Source: Phragmites australis
Lineage: Eukaryota > Streptophyta > Magnoliopsida > Poales > Poaceae
Reading direction: 5' to 3'
DNA: 64,000 nucleotides
Assembly (NCBI RefSeq): GCF_958298935.1
Contig: NC_084943.1
Span: 4,164,001-4,228,000, forward strand
Shown: in pieces, positions 21,741 through 32,014 of the stretch
Layout: each line of letters starts with the position of its first letter
Position numbering within the stretch: position 1 is the first letter of the stretch
Program-made: the position numbers and the translations under genes
Notes under the pieces: model-generated
Told to the model about the DNA's origin: nothing
The model's database searches: none
What the model saw: only the letters and a program-made list of their open reading frames with translations

Positions 21741-22671
21741 CTGCTAATGCCATAAATTGGCTGTGCATGCCTGGGCTAGCTGGCAAGGGTGCAGTGGTGC
21801 ATGTTTTTGCATCACGGGAGTGCACATGTGATAGAAACTTGATGATGATAATTGAAAAACGATTTGAGCCATGGTGCAAGTGCACTAGAGACAGCTAACT
21901 AGCTTCGTCGCTGCCAGCAGAACCGTCACCTCTTCTGCGAGCATGTCACTACATCATCATGATTACAATCTTCTCTTATATTTATAAAAAGATTAGATTA
22001 CAAGAACCTAATACTAACTCTATCCTTATATCACTAACTACAACTCAAAATCCATCATGCAAGCTACTAACACACATATTCGACACAATACTCAACAACA
22101 GGCGAGCCAAAAGTTCAAAGGTGCCCACGTCGCTCCGTGCCGCAGGATATTACTCGCAGCGGCTGGTCGCCACGACGACGTACGTCCTTCCCTGACCCTC
22201 CGCCGCAGCGACGTGATGCGTTTATTTATTTTAAGCAACTCGTGATACGCTTCGCGATTCGTTAATCATCATCGCCTAATCAATCATGGGCGCTTGCTTG
22301 CTGATGATTCGTCTTTTCTCCCGTCCTGCATGCGTGCAGCTCTCGTAATGTCCAACTTCTGATCAATCAATCATGGACCAAGAAGAAAAGACATGCAGCA
22401 AGTCGTATCGTACGTGTATTTAATTTTCTCTGGCGCCTAGCCGAGCAAAAATACGGACCACATCCATAGTGACTTGGCTATACTTCCACTATATATTGTT
22501 CAGTAAGGTCCCTGTCTCACTTTAAATCATCACAAACCAAAAAATAAAAACAGCTTATTTGCGTTGGTGCTGTGGGAATTTCCTTTGGTTTATAACTTAC
22601 CAACTGGCAATAAAATGGAACTATACACCGTTTGGAATGGAATAATTTCAGTGGAATTTGGGAAACTATAC
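21741..22671. other. no gene seen
   Basis: Low-copy-looking spacer with short tgcatg-rich patches and no family-like frame. I see nothing supportable. Confidence 0.3.
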
Positions 22672-22674
22672 TAA

Positions 22675-23119
22675 GGGGTGATTGGTTGCCCGCATCCAAG
22701 GATCCTGGCTCTGTGGATGTATATAATCTCAGAGAGAAGTGTGTTTAGTTGCCTGCATGCACTGTTTCAGTCTGGTCTGACGGATGTAAATGTACCATCG
22801 CAGCCTGGCTCGGGAGGGAAATTGCAGCTTGACTGGGCGGATGTAGGCTGTTGCATCCGCTTATGGAAGCGGACCCACATATCAGTGTCACAAAAATCAA
22901 TTTCATGCGAACAAACAATTAGAATCTCAGCTCTTGCATCCGCTCATGCGACCTCAGATTCAATCAACCAAATAAAAACTCAGCTCAGCCTGTCCAGACA
23001 GATACAACCAACCAAACACTATTCTCTTCAAAACCCTTTCATTCGCTCAGCCTACTTCCGCTCAGCCTGCGTATACGGTCAATACGAGCAACAGGACATG
23101 TAAGCAACCAATCACATCT
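22675..23119. mobile_element. Harbinger-type MITE
   Basis: Begins ggggtgattggttgc and ends gcaaccaatcacatct, an inverted pair. TAA flanks it at 22672-22674 and at 23120-23122. The full-length plus-strand opening (22678-23103) has no family resemblance. Confidence 0.7.
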
Positions 23120-23122
23120 TAA

Positions 23123-24925
23123 CAGCATCTCCAACCGGTCCCTTATATTTGACATCCTATATCTTTATATAAAGGTTCTCCTTATCTAGACTGACCCATA
23201 TTTCCCTGTGAGTTCCAACCGACCTCCTAAATTTGACCAGCTATATTTCACTCACCCATATTTTACTACTATCCTATAACTACTAAAATTAATTCTAATA
23301 GCTATATTTCAAAAGATTTTTTTCCCAACAACTACTTTTTTCAACTGCTATTTTTTTTCCAAACAGCTATTTTTTCCCAACGGCTATATTTTTCTTCCAA
23401 ATTGACTATCATCCCAATACGATCCATTGTTTTCAATGTTTTGCTCACTCATCAATCCCAAACAACCATCTATTATTGTAACCTGCACCTACATAACAAT
23501 AATTGTATCATGGCACCAATTTCTAGCATTGCAAAATATACGATTAACTACTTTGAGAAAGGATCTATGAATTGCAGGATGTATCATTACTTTTATATTT
23601 GTAAACTCATGATCTTTCGGTGTCACAGAACCAATTTTTCCAAAGTAATTCGTAGGATAACAAGTGACATTTTCCATTAGGTACACATCTGTGTAACTGA
23701 ATATTCGAGAGTAGAATAGCATTTCCAAATTTCACCAACGCAATACAATCCCAAATTGGCTACTCCAACCAAAACTGCAAACTACATAGATCAATCTATT
23801 CTATGCATTGCAAATTATTGTGACCAAACAAAAAATTTATTCTATGTATTGCAAAAATCCCCTATTCATTGCTATGAATAAATCCTCTCCTGATCCCCTG
23901 CCCATCCTCCTTCGAACCTCCCTTGTCAAGCTGCCTCCCTCACCCTCCCTCGTCTCCCCGCCCTGCCACGCCATGCCGCCTCTGCTAGCGCTCCCCCACC
24001 CATCCTCCTTCGGCCCTCCCGCCCTCCAGCTTGCCAGCCCACCCTCCCGCACAGAGCCACCACCTCTGACCTCCCGCTGGCTCTCCCCCGCCCATCCAAC
24101 GCCTCCTCTCCACCACCTGACCCACGTCTTCCCCTCCCCCCTACCGCGCCACCTCCATGTGCCACTGCTTTGCCGACCCGAGCCCTGTCAAGCACACGTC
24201 CCCTCAGATGCCTCCTTTGGCCCTCCATTGTCGTGATGTCTCCCCAAACATCCCTCGTCTCCCCGCCCTACTGTTCCACGCCACCTCCCCTGGTGCTCCC
24301 CTGCCCATCCTTCTTCGGTCCTCCAACCCTCCAGCGTTGCCAGCCCGCCCTCCCGCTGGCCCTCCTGAGCCCATCTAGCGCCTCCCATGCACTGCCTCCA
24401 TGCGCCACTACTCTTCCGGCTCACCCTCCCACCCTCCAGTGCCGCCAGCTCGCCCTCCCGCGCGAAGCCACCACGTTCGACCTCCCGCTGGCCCTCCCCA
24501 ACCCATCCAGTGCCTCCTTTGCATTGCCGCCCCTGGCGACCCACACCCTCCCCTCCCCCTAGCCTGCCACCTCTATGTGCCACTACTCTATTGCCTTGAC
24601 ACCGATGCCCCGACGACCAAGCCTTCCAGGGCCTCATCTACGCCGCCTCCCCCCGTGACCTAGCCCTGCTGAGCACACATCCCAGCATACATTGGAGAAG
24701 GGGAAGAAAAACAAACCTCTGGCGCGGCGGGAAGGACAAGTCCGACAGCGGTGGTTGATGGATAGGGGTTCGATGCTCTCTTCCTAAATCTGAGGTACCG
24801 GGGGTGGGAAGTAGGCAGTCCTCAACTATAAGTGTGGAATAGGATACCAGTTGGAGGGATGTTTTTGCCACTTTTCTTAAATTTTGACTATAGGGGGTTA
24901 GATAGGGTACCGGTTGGAGATGCTC
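23123..24925. mobile_element. non-autonomous Harbinger-type element with C-rich core
   Basis: Terminal repeats are cagcatctccaaccggt on the left and accggttggagatgctc on the right, flanked by TAA (23120-23122 and 24926-24928). The left interior has aacggcta/caactgcta motifs like the transposase 5' flank of the element at 3.2 kb. The transposase gene itself is absent. At 23880-24670 lies a strongly C-biased block made of degenerate repeats about 305 bp apart (ctcgtctccccgccct at about 23949 and 24254; cccatccttcttcgg types). The long proline-rich openings here on both strands follow from that bias. Confidence 0.8.
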
Positions 24926-25088
24926 TAAGTCCATGAGAAGATGAGGAGAGGAGGATGATGGGTCAGCCCCACCATGATGTGTGCACCTAAAATCGGGATG
25001 GATTTGTCATGGGCTGAAAATGTCCGGTTTCAATAGTTTCAATGCCAAAGTTGTCTCATTTTCAAGTTCATACGGACTTTGAAAATAG

Positions 25089-25440
25089 GTTTTTTTTTAA
25101 ATGAACCGACAGGAGAGTTGCCAATAATATTGATAAGAAGAAGAGCCTACCTGGCTCAACAACGCTCAGTTAATTAGGGGAAACCAAGCTGAAAACCACA
25201 ATACAACGAGCAACTACCTAGCTATACTAGGCTAAGACACATAAACTCTTAACCATCTACTTAGATAAACTAGACTTAAGATTGTAAACAACGCTGCAGA
25301 ATGGCAAAAATTGGGCCCAAACTGGAGGCAACCCGAACCAGGAAAGGAATTGTCGAACGACGCCACCAAGGATGGCATGACGTCAAAGAAACCATCATTG
25401 CTCATCCAAAAAATCAGAATTGTGTTTTGAAGGATCGTGA
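25089..25440 (-). mobile_element. LINE 3' end fragment
   Basis: Read on the minus strand it ends ggcaactctcctgtcggttc then an A-run (plus-strand T-run at 25089-25098). This is the usual tail of plant L1-type LINEs, preceded by a non-coding 3' UTR. No ORF2 coding remains. Confidence 0.55.
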
Positions 25441-26890
25441 TGTCGCCTAGAGGTGGGGGTTGTAAGGATCAGTGATGTCCTAAGAGGGTGGGTGAATTAG
25501 GACACTTAAAACTATTCAGCTCCAAAAACTTCACAAGATAAACCTATATAAATTTCTATCTAAATGTGATCTAGCTTTATCTAGTGTGTCTACTCTACCG
25601 TTCAAAAGTTTTGCAACCTACTCTAGGAAGGTAAATTGCAAGTATGTAAATACGAAAATGTAAATAAGGTAGAGAGAGCAAACTCGGCATAAGGGGTTTC
25701 TATCCCGTGATATCGATGGCATAAATACCACCTATAGTTCACATTGAAGCTTCACTAAAGATACGTTCTCGATCGCCAAGACTCTTCCGGTCATGGCACT
25801 TGAGCCACCAAGTCACCAAGGTAAGGCCTCAAGTCGGATGAGTCACAAAGCGACCAACGCAAGGTCTCATTGCTAGCCCCTCTTCCGGTCACTTGCTGTT
25901 GACTTCATTTCGAAGCTTGAGCCACCAAAGCAAGAGTCTCTACATCCCCGTACAAGTTTCCTTCCACCGCTTCACACCAAGTCAGAAGGTCAACAAGCAT
26001 AATGTGAGCGCCGAAATATCCGGTGTGTACAATTTCAGTAGAAACAACAATATATATTTTGGACATAACTTTTTACTCTGAACTCCGATTTTGATGATCT
26101 TGAACTCTATGGAAAGCTTGTGAAGAGCTCTACAAGATTGTATAGAAATCCATCACATTTGATCACATCATAATTAATGGAATAATTCAATTCATTTCTC
26201 TCTTTGTCCCTGCTTCGGTCACTTCTCTTTTGTTTCATCCATGAGACATATTAAAGCATATACTTGACAAATAAATTAATCTCATTGACTATGTTGTCAT
26301 TCATCATCAAAATCACATACATGACCTAAAAGGGCCATGCACGCTACAGGGGTGAATGGGCATTCCTGAAAAATTAAAACTTTGCAGCGAATTAAACTGA
26401 ATTTGGAACATCCAGTTTCAATCCGGAACTTTCGGGTATCGGAAGTTCTGAGCTCAACCCGGACTTTCCGGATACAGAGTATGAAATCAAAATCGAACAA
26501 CGCCTATACACTCCTAATTGATTCTAGATGTTGCCACAGGTCACAAGAGATGTAGTAAGTCCTTTCCACAAGTCACATGCAGTCACAATCACACAACCAT
26601 ATAGATCGAGGCGAATTTCCCAAAAGTCAACTGCAACAAGAATGAACACAAGAATACGAGAAAGTAAGCAAGGAGACAAGTGATTTATTTCCTAAAGTTT
26701 AGATCCAAAGATCCTACGTCTCCGTTGAGGAGCTCACAAAAAGTTGAAATCTTTTTCAACCCTTCACCTCACTAAGCAACCACAAAGACCGAGCATTGGT
26801 GCTTGCCTTGTACTCTCGAATCTTCACAACATTGCTTTTGCTCTCACCGCTCTGGTCAACGCCCAGTGCATAGAGCAAATCGAAACCAAG
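25441..26890 (-). mobile_element. LTR remnant, family P1 copy 2, split by a solo LTR
   Basis: The plus strand starts TGTCGCCTAGAGGTGGGGGT, is interrupted at 25461-26348, and resumes gaatgggcattcctgaaaa. This matches copy 1 at 20106 (tgaataggcgattcctgcaa). Further matches to copy 1 run to about 26880 (agctcanaaagag, gcgaccacaaagatcgag type). Palindromic ccggaa/ttccgg motifs occur at 26420-26480. The right end is not defined. Confidence 0.65.
25461..26348 (-). mobile_element. solo LTR (family P2) nested in a P1 LTR
   Basis: The plus strand begins TGTAAGGATCAGTGATGTCC and ends CATGCACGCTACA, flanked by a perfect 5-bp duplication GGGGT (25456-25460 and 26349-26353). Both halves match the solo LTR at 55850-57358 in inverse orientation. 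There is no internal coding region, so this is a solo LTR left by recombination. Confidence 0.88.
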
Positions 26891-26892
26891 TC

Positions 26893-27158
26893 TATCACTC
26901 TCTTTTTTGAAATATAAATCCATTAAAATATTGATACAGTCTTTCATATAAAGTTTTAGTAACAATATAAATGAAAATCGATTATTTTAAATAGAAAGAG
27001 ATATAGATCATTAGATTATTTTTTTATAATTAATCTAGTAACATCAATCTTATGTTGTATTCTACAAATTATTTGAGCTATTAATAGTTAAAGTTAAAAA
27101 TATTTAAATTGGGAAAAAATTATATGGACTTATATTTGGAGTCAGAAGGAGGAAGTAC
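26893..27158. mobile_element. mariner/Stowaway-type MITE, degraded
   Basis: The right end reads gacttatatttggagtcagaaggaggaag before TA, the inverse of the tacttcctcc..tgactccaaatata terminus common in grass mariner-type MITEs. The left end near 26893 is a decayed counterpart (tttgaaatataaatccatta). Interior very AT-rich. Confidence 0.55.
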
Positions 27159-27396
27159 CGCGTGACGCGGCGGTAGAGCGAGACCGAGACAAGGTGAGAC
27201 CTGAGAAACCGGTGTGTCGTTTGCTTGGTCGACTGAGCACAAGAGACGTATGTTGAGTGGGCCCAGCCCAACGGGCAGGCCGATCCACCACGCGGCTCCC
27301 GGGCCCCACAGGCCGACCGCAAGACCTGTCATTTCCCTCCCGCTCCGGCCGGCAACACTCGGAGCGGCGACCGGCTGGTTAGGAGTCCCTCTCGGC
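27159..27396. other. GC-rich spacer
   Basis: GC-rich stretch with no supported gene between the MITE and repeat X. A frame at 27214-27663 runs through it into repeat X but shows no family resemblance. Confidence 0.3.
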
Positions 27397-28190
27397 GGTC
27401 AAGGACGTCCACGTCACCGTGCCGTGTGGACCCCGCCTGATCCTCCTCGCGGTGACTGGCCGCCACGAACCTCTCGGCTCTCTCGACTGTGGCCGCATGG
27501 CATTGCACGGCTGCGCAGAGAGGCAGAGCATGCACCTGCAATTCTGTTGCCGTGTTTTTTTCCTCTACTTTTCTGTCTGCAGATAAAAAATAAGGGTTGG
27601 ATTCTGATGTGTTCATTCTCGTGTAAGGTCTCTTTTGAAACGAATGTGTTCATTCTTGGGTAAGGTCTCATATTTGACTTTGTTTTGACACCGACAGAAA
27701 TAGTATTGTGCACATGGTTTTTGCAGTCACGGTGGCAACCTTGCTCTTCTCAGCCTACCTTGACTCAAGGGAGACCCAATTATGATGTGCAGCGGCAAGC
27801 CTAGTTCTTTTTTTAGCAAAAAATTTGGTATTTAAGTTTGTATACAACAAGCTTTGCTAATACTAATACTTAACATCCTCCCTAAATAGCCTTTGGTCAA
27901 TACATTCGCTTCTCTCTTACACCCCCATGTCATGATCCCCACTCGACTGACACGGAACAACACAATTGCTCAACACCCAATCCACTCCAACAGATGACTA
28001 CTACGAGTAATAGATGTCCAAATACAATTAATACATGGTACAATCAGAGGAGGAAGGAGCTCTAAGGGACTAGGAAGAAGAAGGGAACTAGGGATGAGCA
28101 GAGGGTAGGGAATGGACAGGAAGGCGTAGAGGAGGAGCGGAGCTTGGGGAAGAAGAAGCTACTATTATGGTATGGTTCTTCCATGCCATC
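27397..28190. repeat. dispersed repeat X, copy 2
   Basis: Counterpart of 21009-21740, with the same PPT-like boundary near 27877. Compared with copy 1 it has an extra piece around 27900-28000 (tgtcatgatccccactcgac), which is itself repeated at 29536. A third partial copy is at 29536-29722 and continues at 38640 beyond the Gypsy insertion. Confidence 0.6.
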
Positions 28191-28377
28191 TCTGTGTGCT
28201 GCCAGCCAGGCTTTGTAGCCTTAGCATCTCCCTCCGAGTGGGCCCTGGGAGCTAGCCCACAGACCCAGTCTGCAAGCTCAATAATACTTTGGCCTATGTG
28301 TGTAGCTTTAGCATCTCGTTGACACGGAAATGTGCATGTCATTACTGCGACCCAGAGTTGAACACTTGGCAGGCGTC

Positions 28378-28810
28378 AGCTCGTGAAGGTGGGTGTCCAT
28401 GAGGGTGTCGAGGTCCGGCCAGTCCTTGCAGCACAATTCGCAGCACCGGATGGCCATCTCAGCAAGGCACTACGCCTCCTTGAGAGGGAAATGACCAGGT
28501 CAAGTAGATCCTGGAAAGCGCCATGCTCCAAGATGCAACTGACGTGGTGGGTCAGCCCCATAGGCGACTTCTCTCCATGATGATCTGCGACAACATTACG
28601 CCGAGGGAGTAGATGTCGGACTTGACGCCGAGCATGCCCACCTGCTGGTACTCTGGGTCGATGTAGTAGAATGTTTAGGTGATGGGCGTCATGCGGTATT
28701 GCGTCATAGTGTCGGTGATAGATGGCAGCACGAGCCACACCAATCCGAGGTACAGTAGCCTAGTGGTGATCTCGGCGGTCATCTGGAAGGAGTGGTCATG
28801 GGTTGTGCAG
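28378..28810 (-). pseudogene. receptor-like cytoplasmic kinase fragment (U-box/RLCK-IX type)
   Basis: Minus-strand remnant of a plant protein kinase C-lobe. In order: MTAEITTRLLYL near 28800, LPSITDTMTQYRMTP near 28710, then after a stop YYIDPEYQQVGMLGVKSDIY, then SLGVMLSQIIMERSPMGLT near 28600, EHGAFQDLLDL, and in a shifted frame MAIRCCEL with WPDLDTLMDTHLHEL near 28400-28460. The DPEYQ..GMLGVKSDIYSLGV and PPMGL-type blocks are typical of the U-box-domain kinases. The stretch between TTRLLYL and the activation loop, including the catalytic HRD motif, is deleted. Stops and frameshifts make it non-functional. It lies in repeat-rich DNA, and its C-terminal end is repeated at 38867-38935. Confidence 0.75.
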
Positions 28811-29535
28811 ACTAAGAAGGGGTACTATGTGGATGGCGATGCCAGGGAGTCGTCGTTGAGCCCCGAAGTGGTCAGCACGCACAAGGGCCTGGGGAAGTGG
28901 TCGAAGCATTCCGTCGAGCAGTTGGTGACTGTCTACCCATGTAGGTTGGTGGCCATGGCATGGGTGGCGATTGCATCCTTGAGGCGCACAGTGACCTTAC
29001 GTTGGGCAGGTGGATCTCCTACACACCGTAGGTGTCAACCATGGGAAACAGTGAGGAGGCTTCCTTGAGTGATGAGATGCGACGGGTGATGGTTGAGGAT
29101 AGCACGTTGCAATTATCGCAGAAGAACCGCCTGATGGGCGCCACATCAACGATGGGTGTGCCGGCAGAGTGGCCGTCAATAAGGTGGACCACTCCATGAG
29201 CCTCTACTCCTCCTCCGCGTAGCCGTGCGGCACGGACGTGGAGAGTGCAGTAGCCAGCCCTTGGCCAACACGACCAAGCAGTGGATGCAGAGGGGCTGAG
29301 GTAGCCATGGGTGGATCATTCCATCCCTCTTACACCTGTGGACGTGCAGTCTTCTCGCCCTCCTGCTTCAAAGAATTAGAAGCTCTCAGCGTCATCTTCA
29401 ACCTTTCTAGGGATTAACACATCCTGTCAGGAGCCGGCCCTGCTCAGTGATCTTCTCCTGCAACGTGCAAATGAATCTTCGAGAACCACCTCCATAGCAC
29501 CAACTCAGTCGATCAAACGGCTCCAATACCAATTG
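28811..29535 (-). other. flank of the kinase fragment, ending in a PBS-like site
   Basis: GC-rich with no frame I can assign; it may hold more of the kinase's N-terminal region in decayed form. Near 29520-29535 the minus strand reads ttggtattggagccg after the end of a repeat starting tgtcacgatcc on the plus strand. That resembles an initiator-Met PBS next to an LTR, so this stretch could be the inside of a small non-autonomous LTR element. Confidence 0.35.
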
Positions 29536-29722
29536 TCACGATCCCTACTTGATTGACACCAAACAACCAAATTGCTAGAGATTATACTACGAGTAGTAGA
29601 GGTCCAAATATGGGTAATAGAGGTACAATCAGAGGAGTAATGAGCTCTAAGGGACTAGGAAGAAGAAAGGAACTAGGGATGAGCAAGGGGTATGGAATGG
29701 AGAGGAAGGTGCAGAGGAGGAG
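29536..29722. repeat. dispersed repeat X, copy 3 (left part)
   Basis: Shares tgtcacgatccc, agaggtccaaata, gtaatagaggtacaatcaga and aaggagctctaagg with copies 1 and 2. It is interrupted at AGGAG by the Gypsy element and resumes at 38640. Confidence 0.75.
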
Positions 29723-30650
29723 TGATGAGCTCATGGCTCCTTCAGATACGATCAATACTATTAATTTTCCTCAAATCATACAAGGTCCAATTATAAGAGC
29801 ATGTGCACGACAATTAGACCACCAGGTGAACTCGCTTTTTGTTGTTCATGCTTCCTTAGATGGATTCCTACTAAATTTTTGTGATATTTTATTGCTTAGG
29901 AATGTGGGAGAAGCACCACAACCTTACCCGAACATCCCCCCTCAAAGGCCAAGTCTACTCGGACTCTAGTCATGGTCGTGGTCGAGTTGCAGGATATCAC
30001 GTCAGTAAAACGGGTATAACTCTCTCATACGAAGTCCGTTTTAGGCAATCTTGGACCTTCTGGAAAGCTTACGACGAGCCCTTTCTAATGGATATGAGCT
30101 TAACCAAATATTCTTTATAGTTTAGTCAGAGTCAAAGAAATAATGTGCTGCACCACTGTTTTGGACCTAATTGGGTCTTTTAATCGTGTGGGGTCGGAGT
30201 CCAGGTTGTGTACACCTCTTTCCATGGCTGCACAACCCTAGGTTGACTTCCTTATGTCCCCCTATATATACACAGTAGTCGTCAAAATTTAGGCTCGGTT
30301 TTTGCTTAGATTATTCTATTTTATACAATTTTGCCACTTGTTCGGTTCGTGGAACCCCAACTCGATCAGATTGCATCTATCTGTTCTTGCTTGTGTTCTC
30401 GATTCGCTTGCAGGAAAAGCCTTCTTGGTGAGGTCAACCATGTCTTGGAACGGTTGATAACCACAGAGTAGTGGTGTAGTGGTTATGAGGGTTCTCGATC
30501 TGTTCTGTTCGGAGCCTTTGGATCATCAATGTCAAAGCTCCACCAATCGACTTATCATATTACCTTTCAGAAGATCGACTTATCATATTACCTTTCAGAA
30601 GATCGACTTATCATATTCCCTTTCAGAAGATCGACTTATCATATTCCCTT
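29723..30650 (+). repeat. Gypsy 5' LTR with altered 3' end
   Basis: Matches the other LTR copies (35307-36232, 37720-38639, 60029-60951) from TGATGA onward. Instead of ending gggcaaacgtgcatca it runs into a 28-bp tandem repeat and then ttccctttgattcatcg. A degenerate PBS (tatctagagtcc) may follow near 30670. A TATA-like ctatatatacac lies near 30263. Confidence 0.8.
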
Positions 30651-30651
30651 T
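30546..30651 (+). repeat. 28-bp tandem repeat, nearly 4 copies
   Basis: The unit atcgacttatcatattacct plus ttcagaag repeats at 30546, 30574, 30602 and 30630 (last one partial). Other LTR copies carry a single unit at this place, so it expanded in this LTR only. Confidence 0.9.
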
Positions 30652-30899
30652 GATTCATCGTTTTCCATTATCTAGAGTCCAGAAAATTGCCCCACAATAA
30701 TATTTAGATCTTAGTTTTTTTACTGTCCAAACCACTTTGTGCCTTCGTAATTTTGTTTTCAATATTTGCGTTGTTGAGTTTGAGTCTATCGTCAGTGTCT
30801 TTGTTGCTAGTCGAGTCATTGTGATCTAGTTTCTAGTGTCGAGTCTTACTGTTTAGTTGTCATGTATCTTGGTCTGGCCTTGTTTGCTATAGTTGAGAT

Positions 30900-31260
30900 T
30901 GTGTATCCACTCGAGTTCAACCACTAGTCGAGTCGACCATCAAGTGCTCGACCACTAGTCGCTTTAAGCATCTACTCGAGTTTGACCACTAGTCGAGTTG
31001 ACCATCAATTCGTGTTCGACCACTAGTCGCTTTAACCATCTACTTGAGTTCGACCACTAGTCGAGTCGACCATCAACTCGTGTTCGACCACTAGTTGAGC
31101 CGACCATCTACTCGGGTTCGATGACTAGTCGCTTTGATCACCCACTCAGGGTCCCAACCAGTCATTCCGACCACCTAATCGGAATCACCCACCTTCTCGG
31201 ATCCGACCATCCTTTCGGGTTTGACCACCTAGTCGGATTCAACTATCCACTCATTTTCGC
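30900..31260 (+). repeat. dimeric 34/68-bp array in the Gypsy leader
   Basis: Units built on cgaccactagtcgag and cgaccactagtcgctt alternate. The phrase ctacttgagttcgaccac recurs at 30972, 31040 and 31108, exactly 68 bp apart, each 68-mer made of two related 34-bp halves. A less regular unit precedes it. After about 31140 the array decays into related tcggattcgaccac phrases. Confidence 0.85.
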
Positions 31261-31299
31261 CTCCACAACCTTGTTGGAGTATATCCATTTCTGGCTGCT

Positions 31300-32014
31300 C
31301 ACGGACACCCCCATACACCTTTCATATTGAGCATTGTCCGACAAAGTTCAAGTAGCAATTCATAGCAGAAATAGAGGTAGCCAAAGTTCAGAGAGAGAGA
31401 GAGAGTATCTTTTTATTACCTTTATACCCTTGCTCTCCAAAAAAAGTTTGTGATCCACGTACCTCATTGGTCTTAGAAAAGGCAGTAGAAGAGTTTTTGA
31501 GTTTGTGTCACATTCGAAAAAAAAGAAAAGCAAGTAAGAAGCAAAAAGTGAAAAAAAAAGAAGAAGAAGCAAAGAGTGCAAAAAAGAGAGAGAATTAAAA
31601 AAAAAGAGAATCAGTTTGCATTGCGAATTTTGTTCCATTGTGCCTATGTCTGTTATAGTTTTTGGCTTGCTTGAGTTAGTTCTAGGAACGTGTTTGGGCT
31701 AGCAACTATGATGAGTAATGTGGACTTTTATTCAGCTTTGCTAATTTGATTTCAATTATTGCCATTCCTTGCTACTAAATATTGCCTGTCCAAGCTACAA
31801 CTTCTCTCGATCAAAATGGTTTCTCCCCTTCCAACTACCTTACTCGCACCCGATAAGGTATCACGAACAAGCCACCGGTTGTGCCAACTGTGGTGATTGG
31901 TAAGAACACTTGCAAGAATGTGGTAATACGCTTGAGAGTATGTGACTCTACCTTCACCACCTAGTAGTCGATAGGGATAATTTATCTTTCGTTGTTTTCT
32001 ATTTTTGACTAACC
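31300..32014 (+). mobile_element. Gypsy leader before gag
   Basis: Non-coding, with a (GA)n run at about 31388-31404 and A-rich/GA-rich stretches at 31510-31610. No gene seen. Confidence 0.5.

Noticed and set aside
22678..23103. 141-codon plus-strand frame
   Set aside because: It spans a MITE from end to end and has no family motif.
23808..24663. Long proline-rich or glycine/arginine-rich reading frames on both strands
   Set aside because: They overlap in all frames because of C-rich repeat units inside a non-autonomous Harbinger-type element. No domain or single preferred frame.
30900..31260. CRISPR-like array
   Set aside because: Repeats are head-to-tail without unique spacers, degenerate, and sit in a retrotransposon leader of a plant genome.
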